Assembly (NCBI GenBank): GCA_007753675.1
Contig: CP036432.1
Span: forward strand, 2,082,394 to 2,146,393
Direction: 5' to 3'
Source of the DNA: Stieleria magnilauensis
GTDB taxonomy: Bacteria > Planctomycetota > Planctomycetia > Pirellulales > Pirellulaceae
DNA: 64,000 nt
A program made the translations under genes and the position numbers. Of the stretch, positions 35,657 to 45,213 are shown piece by piece. The stretch's first letter is position 1. Each line of letters opens with the position of its first letter. The notes under the pieces are model-generated. The model ran no database searches. It saw only the letters and a list, made by a program, of their open reading frames with translations, and had not been told where the DNA came from.

Positions 35657-37768
35657 CTACGGGCGGTCTGTGTCCGCCTGGCCCGCAAGATAGCGATTCC
35701 AGCCCCAGCGAAACAGGTTGCGGGTATCGCTGTAGCGGGCATCCGAGGAAGCGGAGCCGAGTACCACGACGATCCGCGACTGTCCGTCGCGTGTTCCCTT
35801 GGCAATCAAGCACGCGCCCGCAGCACCGGTGGTACCTGTCTTCACGCCTTCATAGCCGTTGATTTTTAGGAGTCGGTTGGTGTTGTACCACGCGACGTGA
35901 CGTTGATAGCCGCCGGGGCCAGTGACGGTGCAGCCGTATTGCGGCGTCGCGACGACACGCATGATTTTCTGACGTGAACCCGCCGCAACCGCCAGTTTGG
36001 CCAGATCACGCGCACTTGCCTGGTGTCCCGGTTCGGTCAAGCCATGCGGATTGACGAACGTCGTGTGTTGCAACTCATGACGCTCCGCTAACAGGTTCAT
36101 CGCTTCGATAAAGCGATCGTAGGCCGCGGTTGCCGTCCACGTTCTCTCGGGAAACGCTGTGGCGAGCAGTTCATGCTGAGCCCCGAAGTGTTCGGCAAAG
36201 GCAACACTGGCATCGTTGCCCGAGGGCAACAACAGCCCATACATCAATTGCTCGACGGTCAGCGACTCGCCGACGCGGAGCCGCGTACTGGATCCGACCG
36301 TGTCGTCAGCGCGTTTGGAGAACGTGACCGTTTGGCTCCAGACGCCCGAATCATGCTTGGCCAGTTCACTGATCACCATGGCGGTCATCAGCTTGGTGGT
36401 ACTGGCCATCGGTCGCGGGTCGTTTTCATGTTGACCGGCGATCAGCGCGCCGCTATCCGCGTCGACGATCGCCCACGCTTTGGCGGTGACAAACGGAACG
36501 CCTTGGAGCGGATCGGCGGATTCCTTTTCGGGCCACTGAGCATTCAACGTCGCGGGGGCAGGGACCGCTTCGTCTTGATCGATCAATGTCCCGAGTGCCG
36601 CAAAGGTTTCTTCGTCGACAATGCCGGTCGATGGCAGTTGTTTCGATTCTTGAAAACGCATCACTGCCGCTTCGGTCATCGGTCCAAAATCGCCATCGAT
36701 CGACAGTCTGGGCGACGGGGTCATCCGTGCGTTCAGGGTGCGTTGCAGCGATTCGACCAGGTCACCGTGGGCACCTAGTTGGAGCCGCGTGGATTCGGGC
36801 GAGTCGGCGGAGGCGGCGTTTCCGTAAAAGGCTTGGTAGGCGGCACGGCCGATGTCGGCGATCAAGCGATGCGGCGCACTATCGGCCGACCAACCGCGAT
36901 CCTTGTTGTTCTCGGTCAACACACAGATCGCAAACGCTTGGTGTTCGCCCGGACCAAAGATGATCCCCGCGTCGGTACGGACCGAGGAGACGCCGCCGGT
37001 TTTGTGCGCGATCTTGGTTCCCGATGGCAACCCCGCCGCCAATTTGACCTGGTCATCACAACTCAACAGATGTCCGATCATGGCCTCGCACGATGTCTTG
37101 CTGGCGACTTGATGCGTATGAATTCCCTCTAGCAACTTGATCATGTCGGCGGCCGAGGTGCTGCCCAGCCCGTATCGTTGGCTACGCTTTGGAGCGATGG
37201 AAGTGTCGCGGCGATAGACCTTGGCATGAAGTTGCGTGTGAACCAGTCCAAGCGATTTCATCGATTCAGTGGTCGTCGGCAACCCCACCTGATCGATCAC
37301 CAAGTTGGTCGCCGTGTTGTCGCTGTAGCGGATCATCAACCGGATCGCATCGATCAGCGGCAGCTTCAATCCCGGGCTGAAATGTTGGCTCAAGATCCCC
37401 GAACCGGGCACTTGGTCCTCGCGCGTCAACTCGATCAATTGGGCGGGATCCACGGTCGCCGAATCAATTTGCTGATACGTCGCGACCAGCAACGGCAGCT
37501 TGATCAAACTGGCCGTTGCCATCGGCTGATCGTGACGGTACCAGAATTCTCCTTCGCCGGACAAATTCTTGATTCCGACTGCCACATCTCCCTGGTAATC
37601 GCTGATCAGGGGTGTGATGCGTCGGGCCAAATCATCCGAACGTTTGTCCTGGGCGACCAAGCCGACACAAGGCATGACGGCGAGAACGACGGGTCCGAAA
37701 AAACGCCAGAGGCATCGCCCAGCTGACGGACCAACGGCAGATCGGAAAGCAGAAGTCGGGGAATTCAT
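35657..37768 (-). CDS. Fusion: beta-lactamase-like serine hydrolase + peptidoglycan-binding + D,D-carboxypeptidase
   Basis: From ATG at 37768 (703 residues) a signal peptide ends near VGLVAQD. Domain one (about 45-320) has the class-A beta-lactamase-like triad: SLIK (Ser87-Lys90), SDN (149-151) and KTG (256-258), but no visible ExxLN omega loop, so it is probably not a true beta-lactamase. Domain two (about 329-395) is a peptidoglycan-binding repeat (LQRTLNARM...IDGDFGPMTEAAVMRFQ). Domain three (about 425-695) is a D-alanyl-D-alanine carboxypeptidase of the S11/PBP5 type with STTK (Ser456-Lys459), SGN (516-518) and KTG (643-645). Both active sites look intact. It should act on peptidoglycan stem peptides in the periplasm. 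It follows the D-aminoacylase gene after 19 bp. Confidence 0.88.
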   Translation of the reverse strand: MNSPTSAFRSAVGPSAGRCLWRFFGPVVLAVMPCVGLVAQDKRSDDLARRITPLISDYQGDVAVGIKNLSGEGEFWYRHDQPMATASLIKLPLLVATYQQIDSATVDPAQLIELTREDQVPGSGILSQHFSPGLKLPLIDAIRLMIRYSDNTATNLVIDQVGLPTTTESMKSLGLVHTQLHAKVYRRDTSIAPKRSQRYGLGSTSAADMIKLLEGIHTHQVASKTSCEAMIGHLLSCDDQVKLAAGLPSGTKIAHKTGGVSSVRTDAGIIFGPGEHQAFAICVLTENNKDRGWSADSAPHRLIADIGRAAYQAFYGNAASADSPESTRLQLGAHGDLVESLQRTLNARMTPSPRLSIDGDFGPMTEAAVMRFQESKQLPSTGIVDEETFAALGTLIDQDEAVPAPATLNAQWPEKESADPLQGVPFVTAKAWAIVDADSGALIAGQHENDPRPMASTTKLMTAMVISELAKHDSGVWSQTVTFSKRADDTVGSSTRLRVGESLTVEQLMYGLLLPSGNDASVAFAEHFGAQHELLATAFPERTWTATAAYDRFIEAMNLLAERHELQHTTFVNPHGLTEPGHQASARDLAKLAVAAGSRQKIMRVVATPQYGCTVTGPGGYQRHVAWYNTNRLLKINGYEGVKTGTTGAAGACLIAKGTRDGQSRIVVVLGSASSDARYSDTRNLFRWGWNRYLAGQADTDRP

Positions 37769-37787
37769 GGTTGATGGTGATCGAGAT

Positions 37788-39410
37788 TTATCGATTGTTC
37801 GTGCCCTTGCGGATCGCGCGGCCGGCCAAGCTGCCTGTCGCCCTGCCATCGGCGATCGCCGGTATGCCATTGACCCACAAGTGCACCAACCCATCGCTGT
37901 ACTGATGCGGGTTGACGAAGGTGGACCGATCAATAAACGCGTCCAGATCGATGACGGCGATATCTGCGGCGTACCCGACCCGAAGAAATCCTCGATCCTG
38001 GATGTCCAAAATCTCCGCCGGCAATCCGGTTGCACTGTAGATCGCCTGTTCCAGCGGAATGACGGTTTCACGGTGGGCGTAGTAGCCGATTCGTCGTGGA
38101 AAGGTGCCGTAATTGCGAGGATGGGGGACCGACCCCGACGGCAACTTCGCCGAACCGTCCGAAGCCGTCGCGACCCAGGGTTGCTGCATCACGAACCGCA
38201 CGTCGCCCTCATTGATGCTGTGGTTGACGACCGACGCGCCACCGCTGCGCTCGATTTGCAAGACCAAGTCCAGTGTGTCGACACCTCGTTCGGCGGCGAT
38301 TTCATCCAGTCGGCGTCCTGCCCAGTCCGGCTGCAACGCGTAGGAGGCGATTTGAATGCGATGCCCGTTGTCCGTGATTTCAAGTTTCTTGCTGATCGCG
38401 TTGATGATCCGTTTGGATTGTTCGTCGTCCTTGTCGATCCTCGCGATCATCGCTTCCCGTCCACCGGCGCGTGCCCAAGCGGGAATGCAGGTCGCGCCGA
38501 GTGACGTGCTCGATGCGGTGTAGGGGTACTGATCGGCGGTGATGACTTGGCCTGCGTCGCGTCGCTTGTTGATTTGTTCGACGGCCCTGCGGACCAGTCC
38601 CCAGGAGTCTTTGCCGGAGGACTTGAAGTGCGAGATGTGAACAGGAAGTTTCGCCCTGCTGCCGATCTCCAAAGCTTCGGTCACCGAATCGAGCAATCCG
38701 GTGCCCTCGTTGCGGATGTGGCTGGCGTAGATTCCGTCGTGCTCGGCGACCACTTCGGCAATCGCGACCAGTTCGTCGGTATCGGCGTACGAGCTGGGGA
38801 CATAGATCAGCCCGGTCGACATTCCCCACGCTCCGTCGGTCATCGCCTGCTCGGCCAACCGGCGCATTTCTCGCAGCTCGTCGGCGGTTGCGCTGCGTTG
38901 TTCGCTACCGATGACCTTGCGACGCAGGCTGCCTTGGGGCAACAAGTGCATGATGTTCGGACCGGCGCCTCGCTCGTCGATTTCATCGTAGTACTGGCCG
39001 ACGTCGACCGGACCACTGCCACAGTTGCCGGTGACCAGGGTCGTGCAACCTTGCGTCAGATAGTTCATTCCCGACGCGGTTTCCTTCTCCTGGATCTCTC
39101 CGTCACTGTGATTGTGCAGGTCAATGAAACCGGGGCAGATGATCAGACCGGTGCAGTCGATTTCGCGGATCGGCGAACGCTTCGGATCAATCTCGCCGAC
39201 GGCCACGATTTTGTCACCGGATATCGCGACGTCACCTGTCGTCGGGGGGCTGCCATCACCGAGGTGCAAGATGCCATTGCGTAGCACCAAATCGATCGGT
39301 GCCGGGTCTTGGCCGCAAACGTTCGTCGCATCATGAAGTCCCGGCAGTGCGAAGGCGAGTGTGCCGGCAATCACCGTTGCACGAAGAAAACGGATAGGGC
39401 TGGCAGGCAT
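37788..39410 (-). CDS. D-aminoacylase (N-acyl-D-amino-acid deacylase), exported
   Basis: From ATG at 39410 (540 residues) there is a signal peptide (MPASPIRFLRATVIAGTLA). The amidohydrolase core has the metal motif FIDLHNHSD (HxH), the metal-ligand Cys region TTLVTGNCGSG, then ASHIRNEG, HISHFKSSG and ATASDGS, whose Asp is catalytic in this family. These match D-aminoacylases, which remove the acyl group from N-acyl-D-amino acids. The upstream frame to 39644 adds residues that look non-coding. Coupled with the carboxypeptidase fusion downstream (19-bp gap), it may process D-amino-acid derivatives released from cell walls; related family members also cleave D-dipeptides. Confidence 0.88.
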   Translation of the reverse strand: MPASPIRFLRATVIAGTLAFALPGLHDATNVCGQDPAPIDLVLRNGILHLGDGSPPTTGDVAISGDKIVAVGEIDPKRSPIREIDCTGLIICPGFIDLHNHSDGEIQEKETASGMNYLTQGCTTLVTGNCGSGPVDVGQYYDEIDERGAGPNIMHLLPQGSLRRKVIGSEQRSATADELREMRRLAEQAMTDGAWGMSTGLIYVPSSYADTDELVAIAEVVAEHDGIYASHIRNEGTGLLDSVTEALEIGSRAKLPVHISHFKSSGKDSWGLVRRAVEQINKRRDAGQVITADQYPYTASSTSLGATCIPAWARAGGREAMIARIDKDDEQSKRIINAISKKLEITDNGHRIQIASYALQPDWAGRRLDEIAAERGVDTLDLVLQIERSGGASVVNHSINEGDVRFVMQQPWVATASDGSAKLPSGSVPHPRNYGTFPRRIGYYAHRETVIPLEQAIYSATGLPAEILDIQDRGFLRVGYAADIAVIDLDAFIDRSTFVNPHQYSDGLVHLWVNGIPAIADGRATGSLAGRAIRKGTNNR

Positions 39411-39546
39411 TCGTTCGGCGACCTCAGCAGTTCGTCGGGGGGCAACAACGCGGCGGCAGTTTACCACGCAGCAATCGCCGACGTGGAGATTCGGATCGAT
39501 TCGCTGCGCCCCCGTCCGGGCTCGGGAGGGTTTTGGGACGTGCTTT

Positions 39547-39574
39547 CCGGAGGTGTCGCTGCGCTGACCTCCGG
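39547..39574. repeat. REP-like hairpin (R5), single copy
   Basis: CCGGAGGT and ACCTCCGG flank GTCGCTGCGCTG. It is the GGAGGTGA-type hairpin without the second GATCCC hairpin, and lies in the 355-bp gap between the divergent D-aminoacylase and DUF1592 genes; nothing else is recognisable there. Confidence 0.65.
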
Positions 39575-39766
39575 TTACTCGCTGGTATCCCTCTGGATTT
39601 TCGGGTGGAAAACCACCTGGAATGGAGCTTCCGCTGACGGACATCTGTTAAACTGACTGTCCCACCAAATTCGCCGGCGGAACGCGTTTTGATCGTGTGG
39701 CCGGCCGTTTCTCGCGCCGATCACGTCGGCAGACCACGTAGAACGCGACGAATGCGAAACCAAGAA

Positions 39767-42208
39767 ATGAATCGATGCACGCTCAACCGATTCTCGTTTT
39801 GTGGTTTCCTCGCTTGTGTCGTCGCCGTGTCGCTGTGGTTCGCATCGCTGTCGGTGTACCACTTAAACGCTGCGGAACCGACCGGTTCGCCTTCGGACGA
39901 AATCGCCAAAGTGCTGTCCGAATCGGACTACTCGGGTCTGGAGACGTTTCTGACTGAGTACTGCTTGGATTGCCACAGCGAAGATGAACCGGAGGCGGAC
40001 TTGGATCTTTCCGTGGTCGGCGAACAGAGCATCGAAGCGAGCGCACAGCTTTGGGAACGCGTGCTACGAGAACTCAGGTCCCGCCGCATGCCTCCGCCGA
40101 ACGAATACCGTCCCTCCGAACAGATTTATCAGGACACGAGCGAACGGTTGGTCGAAGCCTTGGCTCACGTGGCCGCCAAGCATCCCCGGCCTGGCAGAAC
40201 CGATACCTTTCGGCGGCTGAACCGATTCGAATATCAAAACGCGATCCGAGATCTGTTGGCGCTGGACATCGACGCCGAAGCCCTGCTGCCGGCGGATGAA
40301 TCGAGTCATGGATTCGACAACGTGACCGTCGGGGATCTGCCGCCTACGTTGGTTTCCCGCTACATCAATGCGGCTCGAAAGATCAGCCAACTGGCGATCG
40401 CCCGACCGTCGGATCAGTTGGAAGGCCACACCTATCGAATGCCTGCCGACGTGACGCAAGAGGAACACGTGGTCGGGCTGCCCCTGGGCACTCGGGGCGG
40501 CATGTTGCTGCACCATACCTTCCCACGATCGGGTGTGTACGAAGTGCAAATCAACCTGGCCCGTGACCGCAACGAACACGTCGAGGGGCTCAACGGAAAG
40601 TACCAGATGGAGTTCCTGTTGGACCGCAAGCGCGTGGCCGAGTTTGAATTGGTTCCGCCCAAGGCTCGAAATCAATACTTCTTTGACGACAGCCGATTGA
40701 AAGCCCGCGTGACGGTCGAGGCGGGGCCCCATGATGTGGGCGTGACGTTTATCAAGAACAAGTCATCGTTGATTGAGACGAAACGGCAGCCGCTCAACGT
40801 GCATTTCAACTCGCACCGGCATCCGCGTTTGACGCCCGCGGTCTATCAAGTTTCGATCACCGGACCCTATGCCGACGACGATATATCAGTCGCCGCTGAA
40901 TCGCCGCCCGACACCCCCAGCCGCCGACGAGTCTTCACCAGTTACCCTGCCTCGCCGGAACAGAACGAGGCCTGTGCCAGGCAGATCATTTCGCGACTGG
41001 CCAGACTCGCCTATCGTCGACCGGTCGATGCCGCGGATGTCGAACGACTGATGGAATTCTATCGGGACGGTGCTGCGGAAGCCGGGTTTGAGGCGGGGAT
41101 CGAACGCGCGCTCGCTTCGATTCTGGTCAGCCCACGGTTTCTGTTTCGCATCGAACGCGATCCCGAAGGCCTGGATGTGGGCGACGCCTATGCGATCAGC
41201 GACGACGAGTTGGCGTCACGGCTGTCGTTCTTTTTGTGGAGCAGTCTGCCCGACGACGAATTGTTGACCGCAGCCGAACGCGGGAATTTGCGAGACCCGA
41301 GTGTGCTGCGCGATCAAGTCCGACGGATGTTGAACGATCGCCGCGCCGAAGCCCTGGTGACCAATTTCGCCAACCAGTGGTTGCATCTGCGAAACCTGGA
41401 ATCCAAAACACCCGACGCGCGGTTGTACCCGGATTTTGATGACAACCTGCGGCAGGCAATGCGGCGCGAAACGGAATTGTTTTTCCAGAGCATCATCGAG
41501 GAAAACCGCAGCGTCTTGGACTTGCTCCGATCCGACTACACGTATCTGAACGAGCGGTTGGCCAAGCACTATGGCATCCCGCATGTCTACGGCAGTCGCT
41601 TTCGTCGCGTCGATCTTTCCGGCGGTGAACATCGTGGCGGGTTGTTGCGGCACGGTAGCATCTTGACGGTGACCTCCTACGCCACCCGCACTTCGCCGGT
41701 GATTCGAGGCAATTGGGTGCTGGTCAATCTGCTCGCCACCCCGACGCCGCCTCCGCCGCCGAACGTTCCGTCGTTGGAAGAAGAAGTGATCGGTGCGGAG
41801 CTTCCGATCCGCGAGCGACTTGCCAAACACCGTTCCAATCCGGCCTGTGCCAGTTGTCACGTGATCATCGATCCGATCGGGTTTTCGCTGGAAAACTATG
41901 ACGCGGTCGGACGTTGGCGGGACACCGAATTTGGCGTGCCCGTCGATTCAGAAGGCGCCCTTCCCAGCGGCGACAGTTTCCAAGGCGTGACGGGGTTGGA
42001 GGCGGCGATCATGCAGTGGCCCGAATTATTCGCCACCGCGATGACCGAAAAGCTGCTCACCTACGCCTTGGGGCGAGGGATCGGCGAATCCGACGGCCCG
42101 GCGATTCGAGAGATCGTGCGTCGCGCCGGACAAGACCAGTACCGTTTTTCCACGTTGATCTGGGAAATCATCAACAGCCCGGCATTTCAAATGAGGACCT
42201 ACCGGTGA
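39767..42208 (+). CDS. Planctomycete cytochrome-type DUF1587/1592/1588/1585 protein
   Basis: From ATG at 39767 (813 residues; ATG at 39752 also possible) there is an N-terminal signal or anchor (ACVVAVSLWFASLSVYHL). A c-type haem motif CLDCH (Cys66, Cys69, His70) belongs to the PSCyt-type domain. DUF1587 follows (FRRLNRFEYQNAIRDLLALD), then an inserted beta-sandwich of about 130 residues, possibly carbohydrate-binding, then DUF1595/1592 (LARLAYRRPVDAADVERLM; SRLSFFLWSSLPDDELL), DUF1588 (RGGLLRHGSILTVTSYATRT, second CxxCH at 694-698) and DUF1585. It always pairs with a DUF1552 protein, encoded here directly downstream with overlapping stop/start. A role in an extracytoplasmic redox complex is inferred, not shown. 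Confidence 0.92.
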   Translation: MNRCTLNRFSFCGFLACVVAVSLWFASLSVYHLNAAEPTGSPSDEIAKVLSESDYSGLETFLTEYCLDCHSEDEPEADLDLSVVGEQSIEASAQLWERVLRELRSRRMPPPNEYRPSEQIYQDTSERLVEALAHVAAKHPRPGRTDTFRRLNRFEYQNAIRDLLALDIDAEALLPADESSHGFDNVTVGDLPPTLVSRYINAARKISQLAIARPSDQLEGHTYRMPADVTQEEHVVGLPLGTRGGMLLHHTFPRSGVYEVQINLARDRNEHVEGLNGKYQMEFLLDRKRVAEFELVPPKARNQYFFDDSRLKARVTVEAGPHDVGVTFIKNKSSLIETKRQPLNVHFNSHRHPRLTPAVYQVSITGPYADDDISVAAESPPDTPSRRRVFTSYPASPEQNEACARQIISRLARLAYRRPVDAADVERLMEFYRDGAAEAGFEAGIERALASILVSPRFLFRIERDPEGLDVGDAYAISDDELASRLSFFLWSSLPDDELLTAAERGNLRDPSVLRDQVRRMLNDRRAEALVTNFANQWLHLRNLESKTPDARLYPDFDDNLRQAMRRETELFFQSIIEENRSVLDLLRSDYTYLNERLAKHYGIPHVYGSRFRRVDLSGGEHRGGLLRHGSILTVTSYATRTSPVIRGNWVLVNLLATPTPPPPPNVPSLEEEVIGAELPIRERLAKHRSNPACASCHVIIDPIGFSLENYDAVGRWRDTEFGVPVDSEGALPSGDSFQGVTGLEAAIMQWPELFATAMTEKLLTYALGRGIGESDGPAIREIVRRAGQDQYRFSTLIWEIINSPAFQMRTYR

Positions 42209-43551
42209 ACTTTATTCGAAAGAAAGCAATCTCGCGTCGCACGGTGTTACGCGGCGTCGGCGGTGCCATCGCCCTGCCGTTGCTCGACGCAATGGTACCG
42301 GCCGCCACGGCGCTCGATGCGACCCCGGCGGCACCCGTACGACGTCTCGGTTACGTCTTCATGCCGATGGGCTGCGACCTGTCACGCTGGAAACCGCCCG
42401 GCGAATCCACACTCGGTGAGTTGCCGCCGATCCTCCGTTCACTCGAGCCGGTCCGAGACCAGGTCACGGTGATCAGTAATCTGGAATTGGCCAACGCCTA
42501 CCCGGGTTCGCACGCGACATCCAACTCGGCGTTCTTGAGTGCGGCCAAGGCGAAGCATACGGAAGGGACGGATTACTATTTGGGAACCACCGCCGATCAG
42601 TTGGCGGCCAAACAGATCGGCCAGTCCACGCAATTGCCGTCGATGGAATTGTCGATGGACCTGATGCAAACCGTGGGGCAATGCGACAACGGCTATGCCT
42701 GCGTGTACCAGAACAATCTGTCTTGGTCTTCACCGACGACCCCGTTGCCTTCCGAAGCGCATCCGCGGATCGTGTTCGAGAGCATGTTCGGTGCGGGTGG
42801 GACGGCCGCACAGCGCCGAGCGGAATTGAACGAAAAGGCGAGTTTGTTGGATTGGATGTCCGAAGACATCGCCCGTTTGAATCGCGAAGTCGGTGCGTCG
42901 GATCGTGTCCGGATCGGCCAATACCTGGATTCGGTGCGCGAAGTCGAACGACGGATCCAGAAGGCCGAAGCGGACGCCAAAGACAACGAGCTGCCGGATT
43001 TGGATCGGCCGATGGGTGTTCCAGCTTCGTATGCCGATCACGCCCGATTGATGTTCGACCTGCAAGTCTTGGCAATGCAGGCGGATATCACACGTGTGAT
43101 CACGTTCCAACTGGCTCGTGAAACCAGCAACCGTAGTTATCCCGAATTGGGAGTGCCGGAGTCGCATCACCCGCTGTCGCACCACGGCAACGACGAAGAA
43201 AAGATTGCGAAGATGGCAAAGATCAATCAGTTCCACGTGTCGCTGTTCGCGGGCTTTTTGGAAAAGCTGCGAGCAACGCCCGACGGGAACGGCACGCTGC
43301 TGGATCATTCGCTGTTGCTGTACGGCAGCGGCATGGGAAACCCGAACGTTCACGACCACACCGATTTGCCGATCATCGTCGCCGGTGGCGCTGCCGGCGG
43401 TATGCAGGGCGGACGGCACATCCAATACGATCGCCCGACGCCACTGGCCAACCTGCACCTGACGCTACTCGACAAGGTCGGCGTCAAACTGGACAAGTTT
43501 GCCGACAGCGAAGGACCGGTCGACGAATTGTTTGAACCGCTCTCGGTGTGA
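42205..43551 (+). CDS. DUF1552 protein, Tat-exported
   Basis: The GTG start at 42205 overlaps the stop of the DUF1592 gene (GTGA) and gives a twin-arginine signal (ISRRTVLRGVGGAIALP). The 448-residue protein has the conserved DUF1552 features: RLGYVFMPMGCDLSRWKP near the start, LSAAKAKHTEGTD, PSMELSMDL, and near the end ESHHPLSHHGNDEEK and LLLYGSGMGNPNVHDHTDLP, whose His and Asp residues resemble the metal ligands of the sulfatase/phosphatase superfamily. The function is not known; the strict pairing with DUF1592 proteins suggests a shared complex. Confidence 0.9.
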   Translation: MNFIRKKAISRRTVLRGVGGAIALPLLDAMVPAATALDATPAAPVRRLGYVFMPMGCDLSRWKPPGESTLGELPPILRSLEPVRDQVTVISNLELANAYPGSHATSNSAFLSAAKAKHTEGTDYYLGTTADQLAAKQIGQSTQLPSMELSMDLMQTVGQCDNGYACVYQNNLSWSSPTTPLPSEAHPRIVFESMFGAGGTAAQRRAELNEKASLLDWMSEDIARLNREVGASDRVRIGQYLDSVREVERRIQKAEADAKDNELPDLDRPMGVPASYADHARLMFDLQVLAMQADITRVITFQLARETSNRSYPELGVPESHHPLSHHGNDEEKIAKMAKINQFHVSLFAGFLEKLRATPDGNGTLLDHSLLLYGSGMGNPNVHDHTDLPIIVAGGAAGGMQGGRHIQYDRPTPLANLHLTLLDKVGVKLDKFADSEGPVDELFEPLSV

Positions 43552-43556
43552 TCGCA

Positions 43557-45179
43557 ATGGAACGAGTCATGAATCGATTTGTCGAGAAACACGCGGGCGA
43601 GAGTACGACGCAGCGGACGCACTCGCGCATCTTTGCAATCGCGGTTTGCAGCCTTTGCTTGGGCGTCCTGCCCAGCGGTGTGGTCGTTCTGGCTGCGGAG
43701 CCGGAACTGACCGCCGAATCGAAATCGGCCACCGAACCGGAATTGGCCGACGCCGTTGAAAAACAGGATCGCAAGCGGATCGCTGAGTTACTCAGCCGCG
43801 TTTCGACCGACGCAGGTGACGATGCGGTCGACATCGATGCGACACAAGTCGACGGGATGACGGCGTTGCACTGGGCGGTGTACTTGGACGACGTGGAAAC
43901 GTGCCACGCGATCGTCAACGCGGGCGCGTCGGTGGATTGCCAAAACCGTTATGGAGTGACGCCGTTGTCGCTGGCCTGCAGCAACGGCAACAGGCAGCTC
44001 GTCAAGCTGTTGCTGGAACATGGTACCGATGCCAACGCGACGCTCGACGGTGGTGAAACGGCGTTGATGACCGCGGCCAGAACTGGTCGCGTTGATCCCG
44101 TCCGCGCTTTGCTGAAACACGGCGCGGACGTGAATGCGACCGAACGCAATGACCAGACGGCGTTGATGTGGGCCGCGCACGAAGGACACGCCGAGGTGGT
44201 CGATCTGTTGCTCGACGCCGGAGCGGATTTTGAAACGGCGCTGAAGTCGGGTTACACGCCGATGATGTTTGCCGTTCGACAAGGACACTGGCCGGTGGTG
44301 AAACGGTTCTTGGATGCCGGCGTGGACGTCAATTTGGCGATGAAGCCGGCCAACAGCTCGGGGAAAAACGTCGCCAACAGGACGTCACCACTGATCCTCG
44401 CGATTGAAAACGGGCATTTCGAACTCGCCGTCGAACTACTCAAGGCCGGGGCCGATCCCAACGACCAACGGACCGGGTTTTCGCCGCTGTTCACGATGTC
44501 CTGGGTTCGCAAGCCACCGCTGGGCGACAACGCCGACGGCGACCCGCCGCCGATCGGTTCGGGATCCATGACCAGTCTTCAGTTCGTGCGTGCACTGGTC
44601 GAGCACGGCGCCGATGTCAATGCACCCAAAGAACGCAATGGCGGTCGCGGCAAGTTCGGCAAGAAGGGCGCGACCGCGTTCTTTGCCGCCGCCGGGACGG
44701 CCGACGTCGCACTGATGCAGACACTGCTGGAACTGGGCGCCGATCCCACGCTGGCCGCCGACAACGGTTGGACGCCGTTGATGATGGCCGCCGGCATGGG
44801 GAGTGGTTCCGAGGGCGATACGGCGGGCTCGGAACCGGAATGCCTGGCGGCGGTTTCCTACCTGATCGACTTGGGCGCTGACGTCAACGCGGTGGACAGC
44901 AACGGCGAAACCGCGATGCATGGGGCGGCTTACAAGATGCTGCCATCGGTCGTCAACTGTCTGGCGGCCAACGGTGCCGACATCAACATCTGGAGCAAGG
45001 TGACGAAGCAGGGGCGGATGCCGCTGTGGATCGCCATGGGTTATCGCGGGGGCGGAAACTTTAAGCCGTCCTACGAAACCGCCGACGCCATTCGCGCGCT
45101 GATGATCGCCGAAGGTATCACGCCACCACCGCCGCCGAAACAAAAACTCGAGAAAGGCTACCGGCGAGGCGGCGTCTGA
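43557..45179 (+). CDS. Exported ankyrin-repeat protein
   Basis: Starts at ATG 43557 (GTG 43548 and ATG 43569 are alternatives), 5 bp after the DUF1552 stop, giving 540 residues. A signal-like hydrophobic stretch (IFAIAVCSLCLGVLPSG) near residues 25-45 precedes about eight to ten ankyrin repeats, recognisable by DGMTALHWAVYLDDVE, YGVTPLSLACSNGN and GETALMTAARTGRVD. Later repeats have longer inserts (RNGGRGKFGKKGATAFFAAAG). The C-terminus is Pro/Lys-rich. Planctomycete DUF1592-DUF1552 pairs often carry such a third gene; the repeats probably hold the complex together. Confidence 0.9.
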   Translation: MERVMNRFVEKHAGESTTQRTHSRIFAIAVCSLCLGVLPSGVVVLAAEPELTAESKSATEPELADAVEKQDRKRIAELLSRVSTDAGDDAVDIDATQVDGMTALHWAVYLDDVETCHAIVNAGASVDCQNRYGVTPLSLACSNGNRQLVKLLLEHGTDANATLDGGETALMTAARTGRVDPVRALLKHGADVNATERNDQTALMWAAHEGHAEVVDLLLDAGADFETALKSGYTPMMFAVRQGHWPVVKRFLDAGVDVNLAMKPANSSGKNVANRTSPLILAIENGHFELAVELLKAGADPNDQRTGFSPLFTMSWVRKPPLGDNADGDPPPIGSGSMTSLQFVRALVEHGADVNAPKERNGGRGKFGKKGATAFFAAAGTADVALMQTLLELGADPTLAADNGWTPLMMAAGMGSGSEGDTAGSEPECLAAVSYLIDLGADVNAVDSNGETAMHGAAYKMLPSVVNCLAANGADINIWSKVTKQGRMPLWIAMGYRGGGNFKPSYETADAIRALMIAEGITPPPPPKQKLEKGYRRGGV

Positions 45180-45213
45180 AGAACCGTGGAGGCAAAACGC
45201 GGGGGAGGAGATT

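Noticed and set aside
37769..38071. N-terminal extension of the carboxypeptidase fusion
   Set aside because: It overlaps the D-aminoacylase gene and lacks a signal peptide; ATG 37768 starts with one.
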